A DNA stretch of 22,447 bases from a virus. Under the pieces are notes generated by a model. The model worked only from the letters and a program-made list of their open reading frames with translations, did not search any database and had not been told where the DNA came from. The stretch is taken from IMG/VR virus record IMGVR_UViG_3300021140_000043, positions 1-22,447 of that record; one strand, written 5' to 3'. Shown piece after piece: positions 1 through 6,204 of this stretch (the stretch's first letter is position 1; each line of letters opens with the position of its first letter). A program made the translations under genes and the position numbers.

Positions 1-449
1 GCAACGAGACGCTTGACGCCCTCGGCACGAGTAAGCGTCACAGCAAGTGCTGGCGCAACTTTCTTGTTGTCGTTGTTCTTGGCACGCTGACCAGCAGGCG
101 CAAACTTCTTGAGATTGCTGATGTCTACATACTCGTAGCCCTGAGCCTTAGCCCACTTAGCGTGAGCAAACTTGACTTTCGCAATCGTGCCATACTTCTT
201 GACACAGTTACGAATGGCATTGAGAACCTTTATGGTTTGGTCGTGTGGCAACTTAGTCGTGATGTTTGGATTGACAGCCAACGCCTTAGCGTAAGCCTCA
301 ACAGAACGAACGCCTGACGCAATGAAGTCGTCAAAGACTAAAAACCACGCTTCGTATTTGTCTGCGCTAGAACTAGCGAACAAGTCGCTCGCCTTGCGTA
401 GAGAGTTTGTATTCCGTGCGTTTAGTACGCTTGCCTTGTTAGTGGTAAT
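1..449 (-). CDS. hypothetical phage protein, 3' end cut by window edge
   Basis: An open leftward frame runs from about 449 through base 1, giving about 149 residues without a stop. I do not recognise the family. The protein is rich in Lys and Ala; a middle stretch reads KYEAWFLVFDDFIASGVRS, followed by VLNAIRNCVKKYGTIAKVK. This looks like a folded soluble alpha-helical protein with no membrane segment. The start is uncertain because no in-frame ATG follows the upstream stop. A good AAGGAG site at 462-457 sits 7 bases before an in-frame ATT at 449, which I chose. GTG at 479 and TTG at 383 are alternatives. Codons end in C more often than in the rightward structural genes, so this gene may belong to a different, perhaps early, block. 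The reading frame is well supported; the start and function are not. Confidence 0.6.
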   Translation of the reverse strand, partial: MTTNKASVLNARNTNSLRKASDLFASSSADKYEAWFLVFDDFIASGVRSVEAYAKALAVNPNITTKLPHDQTIKVLNAIRNCVKKYGTIAKVKFAHAKWAKAQGYEYVDISNLKKFAPAGQRAKNNDNKKVAPALAVTLTRAEGVKRLV

Positions 450-468
450 TGTATTGCTCCTTGTTAGG

Positions 469-497
469 AACTCGGACACGAGTCCGAGTTTGTTTTA
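469..497 (+). terminator. Rho-independent-terminator-like hairpin, rightward
   Basis: A perfect 9-bp stem AACTCGGAC / GTCCGAGTT with loop ACGA is followed on the plus strand by TGTTTTATGTTTG. The T-rich tail lies only on the plus side, so it would stop rightward transcription, although the genes on both sides are read leftward. On the minus strand the hairpin lies just before the AAGGAG site of the leftward gene at 449, so it could instead be a leader structure of that gene. Confidence 0.5.
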
Positions 498-797
498 TGT
501 TTGTATCTGATAGCGCACTCCCCAAGAGGACTTGATACGCTGACACGGTGCTTGCCCTGTCACTAATAGAAACTACGGCGTCTATACGCTTCCGTGCCTT
601 GCGCTGTATGGGTGTTCGCACGCTGATACATACCCCCTGGGCGTAGGCCCTCCCCTGCCCGTCGTTGTGCAAGGGACTCTTCTTGTGCGTGGGCGGAGAG
701 GTGGGGTTATAGATTCGCCTGGTTCGTTGTAGGGGTGGCGGCTTTGTTTTGTTGGTACTGGATTTGGCCGTTATTCTATATGGTTTTTATAGGGGGT
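498..797. other. about 300 bases without a convincing gene
   Basis: No frame here reads like a protein on either strand. The part at about 541-720 is visibly more GC-rich than its surroundings (about 58% by hand count). It contains an imperfect hairpin at 541-562 (TGACA/TGTCA outer stem, GG/CC inner pairs). The right end (about 768-797) holds TATAAA and TATAGA on the minus strand, which could be weak promoter elements for the leftward gene below 449. I looked for a tRNA cloverleaf and found none. A structured non-coding RNA or control region is possible but unproven. Confidence 0.3.
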
Positions 798-1097
798 TTA
801 CCATTTGACTTTGTTGGCCCAGTATGCGGCTGACATTGGTCCTTTTGCGATGTTTTTGGAGTGGCGTGATTGGAAGTTTTCCCTGCGTTGACGGTAGGAT
901 GCGGATTCTCCAGTCTTCTTTGGGGAGCCGCTGACTCCTTGTTGTCCGAATCGGATGGTTTTGATTTGGGACCCTGATTTGGCTACGACGATGTGTGATT
1001 TTTTGGGGTGGTCGGGTGTGCGTTTGGGTTTGTTGTATCCGCTTACACCTGCACGTGCTAGGCGTGAGTCACGTTTGGGGGTAGGTTTGGTTGCCAT
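798..1097 (-). CDS. small conserved phage protein (AYWANKVKW type), 99 aa
   Basis: This 99-aa basic protein starts MATKPTPKRDSRLARAGVSG, has a central KTIRFGQQGVSGSPK stretch, and ends in GPMSAAYWANKVKW. From memory, near-identical architectures (a Lys/Arg-rich N-terminus, an IRFGQQG block, an RHAKNI-like block and this C-terminus) occur as small uncharacterised proteins in marine and cyanobacterial phages; I cannot name the family with certainty. The role is unknown. High charge and small size suggest nucleic-acid or virion association, but that is inference. A GAGG site lies 6 bases before the ATG. The start overlaps the last 29 bases of the upstream leftward gene, implying co-translation. 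The long coding overlap and conserved feel make the call solid even though the function is open. Confidence 0.75.
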   Translation of the reverse strand: MATKPTPKRDSRLARAGVSGYNKPKRTPDHPKKSHIVVAKSGSQIKTIRFGQQGVSGSPKKTGESASYRQRRENFQSRHSKNIAKGPMSAAYWANKVKW

Positions 1098-1359
1098 TGA
1101 TTACCTCTATGTTGAGTATCCATCCTAGTGGGATGTGGTTTATGTCCCCAACTGTTTTAGGGGTGGTTTCTGTTTTAAAGATTGTGCCTGCCAACGTCAG
1201 ATAGTGTTCTTGGCAGTCTTTCCAGTAGTGTCCTACGGTGGTGGCTACGGCTGTTTCGGGTTCGTAGTCGTCTACTTCATGCCATCCTGAGTGGGGTGCG
1301 TATGCATCCCGCCAGGTGACTCGTAGTTCTTGCCATTCTGTGAGGTGGTCTAGATTCAT
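1069..1359 (-). CDS. hypothetical phage protein, 96 aa
   Basis: This 96-aa leftward protein begins MNLDHLTEWQELRVTWRD and contains DAYAPHSGWHEVDDY and VATTVGHYWKDCQEHYLTL. The second half is beta-rich (HIPLGWILNIEVI). It resembles small soluble phage proteins of unknown role with a W-x-D-A-Y...S-G-W signature, but I cannot name a family. The ATG is preceded by AGGAAA at a workable distance (1367-1362). It is the first gene of the leftward transcript, lying about 117 bases below the predicted start site at 1476, and it overlaps the next gene by 29 bases. No membrane segment or signal peptide is seen. I am confident that it is coding but make no functional claim. Confidence 0.7.
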   Translation of the reverse strand: MNLDHLTEWQELRVTWRDAYAPHSGWHEVDDYEPETAVATTVGHYWKDCQEHYLTLAGTIFKTETTPKTVGDINHIPLGWILNIEVINGNQTYPQT

Positions 1360-1373
1360 GGTTTCCTGTCGGT

Positions 1374-1383
1374 TGTATAAGCG
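1374..1383. repeat. direct repeat TGTATAAGCG, copy 1
   Basis: This exact 10-base copy pairs with 1420-1429. The two copies bracket the CGGGGC...GCCCCG hairpin at 1394-1418. They could be protein-binding half-sites or part of the RNA leader structure. Confidence 0.5.
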
Positions 1384-1419
1384 TTTACTGGAACGGGGCT
1401 ACGCTTTGGCTCGCCCCGA

Positions 1420-1429
1420 TGTATAAGCG
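1420..1429. repeat. direct repeat TGTATAAGCG, copy 2
   Basis: This is the second exact copy of the 10-mer at 1374-1383, in the same orientation, on the other side of the hairpin. Confidence 0.5.
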
Positions 1430-1441
1430 ATACTTGTCTAG

Positions 1442-1464
1442 AACCGCCTTTAGGGCGGTTTTCT
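1442..1464 (+). terminator. terminator-like hairpin, rightward
   Basis: A 7-bp stem AACCGCC/GGCGGTT with loop TTTAG is followed by TTCTGG on the plus strand. The T-run is short (TTTT counting stem bases), so termination would be moderate at best. It may insulate the terminase transcript from rightward readthrough, or act as a leader hairpin of the leftward transcript. Confidence 0.4.
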
Positions 1465-1473
1465 GGCTTCCCC

Positions 1474-1498
1474 CCCTATAGTCCCCCCCATTCGTTAC
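1474..1498 (-). promoter_or_regulatory. T7-type promoter-like element, leftward
   Basis: On the minus strand GTAACGA (1498-1492) is followed by a run of G and then ACTATAGGG, with TATA at 1480-1477 and the predicted start G at 1476. The ACTATAGGG core equals the 3' part of the T7 promoter. It faces the two small leftward genes. The first T of TAACGA lies 21 bases before the start G, as in the copies at 6154 and 15776. Confidence 0.5.
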
Positions 1499-1499
1499 C

Positions 1500-1514
1500 T
1501 GAGAATGATTCTCA
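1500..1514. promoter_or_regulatory. Fur-box-like 7-1-7 palindrome
   Basis: TGAGAATGATTCTCA is a perfect 7-1-7 palindrome. It differs from the classical Fur 7-1-7 box (TGATAATNATTATCA) only at one symmetric position in each half. It sits one base upstream of the leftward GTAACGA element and between the divergent promoters. Whether host Fur or a phage repressor uses it is unknown. Confidence 0.45.
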
Positions 1515-1528
1515 CATATACAAGCCAT

Positions 1529-1548
1529 GCCAGCCCTGTCTGGCTGGC
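1529..1548. repeat. inverted repeat GCCAGCC-N6-GGCTGGC
   Basis: A perfect 7-bp stem with loop CTGTCT lies between the Fur-like palindrome and the rightward promoter-like element. There is no T-run on either side, so it is more likely an operator or RNA structure than a terminator. Confidence 0.4.
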
Positions 1549-1554
1549 TCCTAG

Positions 1555-1576
1555 GTAACAAAGTTGCCTATAGGGT
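1555..1576 (+). promoter_or_regulatory. T7-type promoter-like element ahead of small terminase
   Basis: GTAACAA is followed by TATAGGGT ending directly at the ATG (1577). The predicted start G is 1573, leaving a 4-base leader GGGT. The upstream half has one change (TAACAA) from the other copies. No usable Shine-Dalgarno site exists for the gene. Confidence 0.5.
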
Positions 1577-2002
1577 ATGAAGGAAGAATTGATTCTATCT
1601 GCACCCCAGCAGGCTTACCTAGACTGGCTCTGCACGCCCCCTATGGAACGCAATCCTGGTTCTAAGAACAAGATGGCTGTAGAGTTGGGCGTTGATGTTA
1701 AGACGCTTCGGCGTTGGGAAAAGAAACCTGTGTTTCGTGACCAGTGGCAGAACCGTGTGGATGATATCCAGGGTTCTCCTGAGCGTACCCAGGGTGTGTT
1801 AGATATGTTGTACACTAAGGCTATGGATGGTGATACGAAGTCTGCTCAGTTGTATCTTCAGGCTACGAATCGTATGGCTCCGCCTACGATTGAGGTTAAA
1901 TCCGACCGTAAGGCTCAGGAATTGTCTGATAGTGAGTTGGATGAGTTGATTGGTGCTTTGGCTGCTCGTGAGAAGGAAACACGGTCTTTGCGGGTTGTGT
2001 GA
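1577..2002 (+). CDS. terS: terminase small subunit
   Basis: This 141-aa protein is probably the DNA-recognition subunit of the packaging motor. An N-terminal helix-turn-helix-like part (about residues 12-60; KNKMAVELGVDVKTLRRWE) is followed by a helical oligomerisation-like region (about 70-100; LYTKAMDGDTKSAQLYLQAT) and a charged C-terminal tail. This order is typical of the phBC6A51-type small terminases that use HTH domains. The position directly upstream of the large subunit supports the call. It is first in the rightward operon, and its ATG follows the TATAGGGT element by zero bases, so the mRNA would be almost leaderless. Its TGA overlaps the next ATG (TGATG). Family similarity is by motif reading, not alignment. 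Confidence 0.8.
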   Translation: MKEELILSAPQQAYLDWLCTPPMERNPGSKNKMAVELGVDVKTLRRWEKKPVFRDQWQNRVDDIQGSPERTQGVLDMLYTKAMDGDTKSAQLYLQATNRMAPPTIEVKSDRKAQELSDSELDELIGALAAREKETRSLRVV

Positions 2003-2115
2003 TGGACTTGGTTGTTTGCGAGACTTGTGGAGAGGAATTTCCTGCTAATTGGGGTGGGTGTCCTTTTTGTGATTCTGGTGAGCGTCCTGTTTTGAAGATG
2101 AGAGATAACGACTAG
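2002..2115 (+). CDS. 37-aa zinc-ribbon-like protein
   Basis: This short frame between the two terminase genes encodes MDLVVCETCGEEFPANWG followed by GCPFCDSGERPV and a charged tail. Two C-x2-C pairs (Cys6/Cys9 and Cys20/Cys23) make a rubredoxin-like zinc knuckle very likely. The start ATG shares its A with the TGA of the small terminase, so it is probably translated by coupling. The stop is 9 bases before the large terminase ATG. The function is unknown; such minimal zinc ribbons may bind nucleic acid or dock to terminase subunits. Its length falls below common gene-calling cut-offs, so it is easily missed. Confidence 0.7.
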   Translation: MDLVVCETCGEEFPANWGGCPFCDSGERPVLKMRDND

Positions 2116-2124
2116 TTTTTTGTT
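2105..2124 (+). promoter_or_regulatory. partial promoter-like element ahead of large terminase
   Basis: ATAACGA lies 19-20 bases ahead of the terminase ATG, matching the spacing at 1555, 3696, 8596 and 18128. The TATAG core is missing (CTAG then a T-run). There is no Shine-Dalgarno site. It may be a decayed copy or chance, because TAACGA also occurs inside coding regions. Confidence 0.2.
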
Positions 2125-3699
2125 ATGGAATTAAATGAACTCCTAAATGAGAGGGAGTGGCGTCTTTGTCGTGGTCCTGACGATGCTTCTCCTAGCGACC
2201 TTGCTGATGCGTTTGAACATTTTTGTTCTACGTATTGGTTCATTAGGCATCCTGAGCGTGGACGTATCCTGTTTGAGATGCGTGAGGCACAGGTTGAGAC
2301 TGTGTATGCTTGGATTTCTAATCGTAACAGTATCGTTTTGAAGGCCCGTCAGATTGGGTTTTCTACGTTGGCTGCGGCTTTTGCTTTTTGGGAGGTGTTC
2401 TTTTGGCCTGACCGTTTTGAGGTTATGTTGAGCCGTACCGAGCGTGAGGCGGCTAAGTTGTTACAAAAATCTAAGTATGGGTATAAGATGTTGCCTGACT
2501 GGATGCGTCAACGGGGTCCTGGTTTGGTGTCGGATAATCAGTTGAAGATGGTGTTTAGTAATGAATCTGCTCTTGAGTCTCTTCCTAGTGGTAATGACCC
2601 TGCTCGTGGTGAATCCGTTTATCGTGTCTTTATTGATGAGATGGCGTTTCTTCCGAACTCTGAGGAAGCCTGGGCGTCTATTGAACCGATTGCCGATGTG
2701 GGTGGTCGTATTGTATGTTTATCCACCGCTAAGGGTGAGGGGAATATATTTCATAGGCTTTGGGTTGGGTCACAGACTGGGACGAATGATTTCAAAGGTA
2801 TTTTCTTTCCTTGGTCGGCGGGTGACCGTGATGAGGAGTGGTACGAGGTAAAGAAGGCCCAACTGCCTGATTGGCAGTTAGCCCAGGAGTATCCTAGCGA
2901 CCCTGAGGAGGCTTTTGTACGGTCGGGGCGACCTGTATTCGATTTGGATGTTTTGCGTGCCCTAGAGGTTTCTGAGCCTGATAGGGGGCATTTGTTTTAT
3001 GGTGAGTGGATTGAGTTCCGTCGTGATGGTGGTCCGTTGTCTGTGTGGCAGGAACCTGAGTTGGGTACTGTTTATTGTGTCGGTGCCGACGTTGCTGAAG
3101 GTTTGGGTCATGGTGACTATAGTGTGGCTCATGTTATTAATGCTCATACAGGTGATGTGGTTGCTGTGTGGCATGGCCATATTGACCCTGACTTGTTTGG
3201 GTCTGATGTTTTGTTTGATTTGGGTGATTGGTATAATCATGCGTTGATTGGTGTTGAGTCTAACAACCATGGTTTAACCACGCTGAAGGCTTTGCAGCGT
3301 GTGGGTTATCGTAATATTTATCGTCAGCGTCGTTTGGCTCAGCGTTCTCCTCAGGCTACTGAGGTGTTGGGTTGGCGTACTTCGGCTGCTTCTAAGCCGT
3401 TGGCTATTGACGAGTTGGCTAAGGCGTTGCGTGATGCTGATTTGGGTTTGATGGATGCTAATACTGTTGCTGAGTTGCGAACGTTTGTTCGTGAAGAGAA
3501 CGGTAAGATGCATGGTTCTCCTCATGACGACCGTGTTATGGCGTTGGCTATTGCTAATCAGATGTTGAAACATGTGTGGCTTCCTGAGTATACTCCTGAT
3601 TTGGCTCCACCTAGGTACTCTTTTGATTGGTGGGCTACTCAAGTGACACGTGAAAAGCCTGAAAAGTTTATTATTGGGTCGTTTAATACTCGCAGGTAA
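2125..3699 (+). CDS. terL: terminase large subunit
   Basis: This is the packaging ATPase and nuclease, 524 aa, a normal length. The N-terminal ATPase shows an adapted Walker A, KARQIGFST (residues 73-81), and a Walker B, VFIDE (168-172), followed by a C-motif-like CLSTAKGEG. The C-terminal RNase H-like nuclease keeps the expected acidic residues: Asp322 in GADVAEG, Glu378 in GVESNNHG, and Asp468-Asp469 in SPHDDRVMALA. All catalytic positions are therefore present and the gene appears intact. The start ATG has no Shine-Dalgarno site and follows a T-rich stretch. Codons end strongly in T. It sits behind the small terminase and the zinc knuckle and ahead of small membrane genes and the portal, as in many podoviruses. 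Confidence 0.95.
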   Translation: MELNELLNEREWRLCRGPDDASPSDLADAFEHFCSTYWFIRHPERGRILFEMREAQVETVYAWISNRNSIVLKARQIGFSTLAAAFAFWEVFFWPDRFEVMLSRTEREAAKLLQKSKYGYKMLPDWMRQRGPGLVSDNQLKMVFSNESALESLPSGNDPARGESVYRVFIDEMAFLPNSEEAWASIEPIADVGGRIVCLSTAKGEGNIFHRLWVGSQTGTNDFKGIFFPWSAGDRDEEWYEVKKAQLPDWQLAQEYPSDPEEAFVRSGRPVFDLDVLRALEVSEPDRGHLFYGEWIEFRRDGGPLSVWQEPELGTVYCVGADVAEGLGHGDYSVAHVINAHTGDVVAVWHGHIDPDLFGSDVLFDLGDWYNHALIGVESNNHGLTTLKALQRVGYRNIYRQRRLAQRSPQATEVLGWRTSAASKPLAIDELAKALRDADLGLMDANTVAELRTFVREENGKMHGSPHDDRVMALAIANQMLKHVWLPEYTPDLAPPRYSFDWWATQVTREKPEKFIIGSFNTRR

Positions 3700-3716
3700 C
3701 GATTTATTCTACTAGT
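3696..3716 (+). promoter_or_regulatory. weak promoter-like element
   Basis: GTAACGA begins at the stop codon of the large terminase, and the ATG follows 20 bases after its first T, exactly as at 8596 and 18128. The core is degenerate (CTACTAG instead of TATAGRG). The downstream gene has no Shine-Dalgarno site. Confidence 0.3.
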
Positions 3717-3941
3717 ATGACTGTTTTTGTATGTGATAGATGTGATTCCCGTTGGGTAGGCGACCAATTGCCTCCTCGTGGGTCTATTTGTTTTAGATGC
3801 CACGTTAAAACCGTGGACATCGGTTTCCGTCATGGTAAGGAAAACTTCCATGGTGCTACTATTCGTGAGAAGCAGAACAAGATTGTGTCGGATGCCGCCG
3901 CTAAGGGTATCAAGGCTGAACCTATAACTAATTGGATGTAA
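3717..3941 (+). CDS. small zinc-ribbon phage protein, 74 aa
   Basis: The protein has an N-terminal zinc ribbon with two C-x2-C pairs (CDRC at 6-9 and CFRC at about 25-28), then VDIGFRHGKENFHGATIRE and a charged helix. I recall similar small proteins with a FRHGKE-F-HG-TIRE block in environmental and actinobacterial phages but know no function. The ATG is not preceded by a Shine-Dalgarno site. It follows the terminase stop by 17 bases, and the stop is one base before the next gene. It could be a nucleic-acid-binding or assembly accessory factor; this is inference. Confidence 0.75.
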   Translation: MTVFVCDRCDSRWVGDQLPPRGSICFRCHVKTVDIGFRHGKENFHGATIREKQNKIVSDAAAKGIKAEPITNWM

Positions 3942-3942
3942 C

Positions 3943-4140
3943 ATGTCTTGGTGGGTTCCTATTGTCGTTGCTATTATTACTGGACCTATGGTTGTTATTT
4001 TACAGTTACTCCGTAGAGAAAACAGTAGCCAGCATGCCGAAGGTAGGGAACTTCTTAATCGGGTTTTATATAAAGTCGATGATGTCGGAACAAAAATTGA
4101 CAACCATATCGGTTGGCACGAAGGGAAGGAACAGAAATGA
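3943..4140 (+). CDS. one-pass membrane protein, possible lysis accessory
   Basis: This 65-aa protein opens with a hydrophobic helix (WWVPIVVAIITGPMVVILQL, about residues 3-22), then Arg-Arg, then a soluble helix LLNRVLYKVDDVGTKIDNHI with heptad-like spacing, and ends GWHEGKEQK. This single-TM plus coiled-coil design fits small phage membrane proteins encoded beside holins (DUF2746-like proteins of actinophages are a comparison from memory). It could be an accessory holin or a spanin-like protein. A larger overlapping frame starting at 3932 is less likely because its hydrophobic run is a shadow. The stop overlaps the next ATG (ATGA), so the pair is probably co-translated. Confidence 0.65.
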   Translation: MSWWVPIVVAIITGPMVVILQLLRRENSSQHAEGRELLNRVLYKVDDVGTKIDNHIGWHEGKEQK

Positions 4141-4337
4141 ATTCTATTTTAACTAAAACACAGCAGGCGGCACTTCACTCGTATTTGCGTTCTGTGCTTG
4201 CAACCACTATCGCTGCTGTTATGGCTGGGGCTAAAGACTGGTCCAGCATTGGGGCTGCTTTTATTGCAGCCGCATTGCCACCTATCATGCGCTATTTGAA
4301 TCCTAACGATTCAGGGTTTGGTGTAGGGTCTAAGTAA
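4137..4337 (+). CDS. putative holin, 66 aa
   Basis: From the ATG at 4137 (GGGAAGGAAC site upstream; ATGA overlap with the previous stop) the protein is 66 aa. It has a short polar N-terminus, a hydrophobic segment SVLATTIAAVMAG (about 17-29), a second one SSIGAAFIAAALPPIM (about 34-49), and a tail YLNPNDSGFGVGSK. The LPP-x-M-R-x-LNPND ending is a pattern I associate with small actinophage holins. It would form membrane lesions to release endolysin, but no endolysin lies nearby. A longer frame from 4113 adds eight charged residues and is less likely. Its TAA overlaps the portal ATG (TAATG). Confidence 0.65.
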   Translation: MNSILTKTQQAALHSYLRSVLATTIAAVMAGAKDWSSIGAAFIAAALPPIMRYLNPNDSGFGVGSK

Positions 4338-6157
4338 TGGCTCGTCCAGCGAATCGTGACGTTCTAGCGTCTTACCGTAAAAAGATTGACCATTCCCGTA
4401 AATGGCGTAAGGAAGAGAAGTACGACAAACTTTGGCGTCGTATGATTGACCTCTACAAGGGTAAGCATTACCTTCAGGTTTCTGAAGAGGACAGAATGCT
4501 TGTAAACGTCTGTTTTGCTACTATCAACGTTATTGGGCCTAGTGTGGCTGTTAACCATCCTAAGATTACGGTGGGTGCACGCAAGGCTGAAGATGGCGAT
4601 AAAGCCATCATCACGGAAGCCATTATTAACTATTGGTGGCGTCATTATGATTGCCAGAAGCAGATGCGCCGTGCTGTTGATGACTATCTGATTCTTGGTC
4701 ATGGCTGGCTTAAAACTGGTTATCGTTTTATTGAGGAAGAAAAACTGAGCAAAGCAGCACCTGATGATGAAGGCGAATACACAGACCCTACTCAGGGTAT
4801 GTCTTTGGAGAGCCAGTTGGTTGTTGTTGAGGACCGTCCTTTTGTTGAGCGTGTCTCACCGTTTGATGTTTTTATAGACCCTGATGCTACCAGCATTGAT
4901 GATGCCAAGTGGATTGCACAGCGTGTGCGTCGCCCTATGGTTGACGTCAAGAATGACCCTAAGTATAACCGTCGTGCCCGTGAGGATTGCCAGGCTTCGC
5001 ATTACAGCAAATGGTCTGAAGATGATGGTAAGGCTAGAATGTCTCGTAAAGAGGAAGATGGCTATGTTGACGTGTGGGAATTTTATGATATTCGCCGCCA
5101 AATCATGGCTGTCTTCTGTGATGGTGGGGATAACTTCTTGATTAATCCACATAAGATGCCATATGCTTTTGGGCATCCTTTTGTTATGCTACGCAACTAT
5201 GATGTTCCCGAGCATTTCTACCCCATGGGTGAACTAGAGGCCATTGAACCTTTGCAGTATGAATTGAACGAGACACGCACACAGATGATGAACCATCGTA
5301 AGCGTTTCGCACGCAAGTGGTTGTATAAGGAATCAGCGTTCGACCAGGATGGTCGTGCAGCGTTAGAGTCTGATGAGGATAACGTTATGGTGCCTGTTGT
5401 TTCGGATGAACCTATTGGTGGTGTTGTTTCTTCAATGCCTGCAATTGTTAACCCACCTGAACTGTACACCATTTCGGGTACTATCACACAAGACATTGAC
5501 CGTATCAGTGGTGTTGCTGAGTTTATGCGTGGCGGCTCATCAGAGATTAGCCGTACTGCTACAGAGTCGGCTATGATGCAGGACGCCATGAATGCTCGTA
5601 CTTCAGACAAACTGGCTGAAGTTGAGCGTGCTATCGCATCAGCGGCTAAACGTCTTGTCGGGCTTGCACAGCAGTATATGACTGGCGAGCAGGTTGCTCG
5701 TGTTGTTGGTTCAGGTGCTATGCCTATTTGGGTTAACTTTGACCGTGACTATATTCAGGGGGAGTTTGATTTTGAAGTTGAGGCTGGCTCTACGCAACCT
5801 GTCAATGAATCTTTCCGTCGTCAGATGGCACTACAAATGGTTGATGCTATGGCGCCGTTTGTTGGCGCAGGTGTTGTGGATATGGCGGCGTTAGCCCGTC
5901 ATGTATTGCAATTCGGTTTTGGTGTTAAAACACCTGAAGCATTCTTGGCTCAACCTGCACCTCAGGGACCTGTAGGTCCTGATGGTCAACCCATGCAAGG
6001 CCCACCTCCTGGTGGTCCTGAAATGGGTGGCGCACCGATGCCAGGCATGGAAGAGGCACCACCTGCTGGTGGTATGCCGATGCCAAGTTCTATTCCACCA
6101 CAGGTGTTGGCTGCTATTGCCAACCAAACTGGTGGTTTACCAAACACACAAATGTAA
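4337..6157 (+). CDS. portal protein
   Basis: This 606-aa protein is the dodecameric portal through which DNA is packaged and to which the tail attaches. The start, MARPANRDVLASYRKKIDHS, is followed by a typical podovirus portal body: DRMLVNVCFATINVIGPSVA, a YLILGHGWLKTGYRF block, a VSPFDVFIDPDATSIDDAKW block, a PHKMPYAFGHPFVMLRNY block, and a long helical segment with EISRTATESAMMQDAMN and VERAIASAAKRLVGLAQQYM. These match P22-like portal organisation. Residues from about 540 onward form a Pro/Gly/Met-rich low-complexity tail (PQGPVGPDGQPMQGPPPG), probably disordered and exposed inside the head. The stop TAA begins the GTAACGA element of the next transcription unit. Confidence 0.9.
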   Translation: MARPANRDVLASYRKKIDHSRKWRKEEKYDKLWRRMIDLYKGKHYLQVSEEDRMLVNVCFATINVIGPSVAVNHPKITVGARKAEDGDKAIITEAIINYWWRHYDCQKQMRRAVDDYLILGHGWLKTGYRFIEEEKLSKAAPDDEGEYTDPTQGMSLESQLVVVEDRPFVERVSPFDVFIDPDATSIDDAKWIAQRVRRPMVDVKNDPKYNRRAREDCQASHYSKWSEDDGKARMSRKEEDGYVDVWEFYDIRRQIMAVFCDGGDNFLINPHKMPYAFGHPFVMLRNYDVPEHFYPMGELEAIEPLQYELNETRTQMMNHRKRFARKWLYKESAFDQDGRAALESDEDNVMVPVVSDEPIGGVVSSMPAIVNPPELYTISGTITQDIDRISGVAEFMRGGSSEISRTATESAMMQDAMNARTSDKLAEVERAIASAAKRLVGLAQQYMTGEQVARVVGSGAMPIWVNFDRDYIQGEFDFEVEAGSTQPVNESFRRQMALQMVDAMAPFVGAGVVDMAALARHVLQFGFGVKTPEAFLAQPAPQGPVGPDGQPMQGPPPGGPEMGGAPMPGMEEAPPAGGMPMPSSIPPQVLAAIANQTGGLPNTQM

Positions 6158-6179
6158 CGAAACAACTACTACTATAGAG
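6154..6179 (+). promoter_or_regulatory. T7-type promoter-like element ahead of scaffold and capsid
   Basis: GTAACGA at the portal stop is followed by ACTATAGAG, with the predicted start G at 6177. The leader of about 28 bases contains a good Shine-Dalgarno site (TGGAG) before the scaffold ATG. Together with the copy at 15776 it has the fullest core, ACTATAGAG. Strong transcription would suit scaffold and capsid. Confidence 0.5.
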
Positions 6180-6204
6180 CAACCATTTTGGACTCTGGAG
6201 AATT

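Larger units (their letters stand above)
1360..1476 (-). other. structured 5' leader of the leftward transcript
   Basis: If leftward transcription starts at 1476, the leader is about 117 nt long. Read on the minus strand it has a 7-bp hairpin AACCGCC/GGCGGTT (1460-1442), then the 10-mer CGCTTATACA, a 6-bp hairpin CGGGGC/GCCCCG with a 13-nt loop (1418-1394), the same 10-mer again, and the AGGAAA ribosome site. A structured leader on an otherwise compact genome suggests a regulatory or stabilising RNA. No known riboswitch class was recognised. Confidence 0.35.

Noticed and set aside
322-510. 62-aa rightward frame with a hydrophobic segment
   Set aside because: It is antisense to the better-supported leftward gene and has no ribosome site; the hydrophobic run is a shadow.
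439-672. 77-aa leftward frame in the gene-free stretch
   Set aside because: It begins at TTG without a clear ribosome site, crosses the terminator-like hairpin, and has random-looking composition.
498-797. tRNA gene
   Set aside because: No cloverleaf with a proper T-loop (GGTTCRA) and matching acceptor stem could be drawn on either strand.
1474-1576. Sigma-70 type promoters for the GTAACGA/TATAG sites
   Set aside because: The gap between the two parts (about 6-12 bases) is too short for -35/-10 spacing, and the core touches the ATG at three genes.
3639-4103. 154-aa leftward frame
   Set aside because: It spans the ends of three rightward genes with coupled starts; composition is shadow-like.
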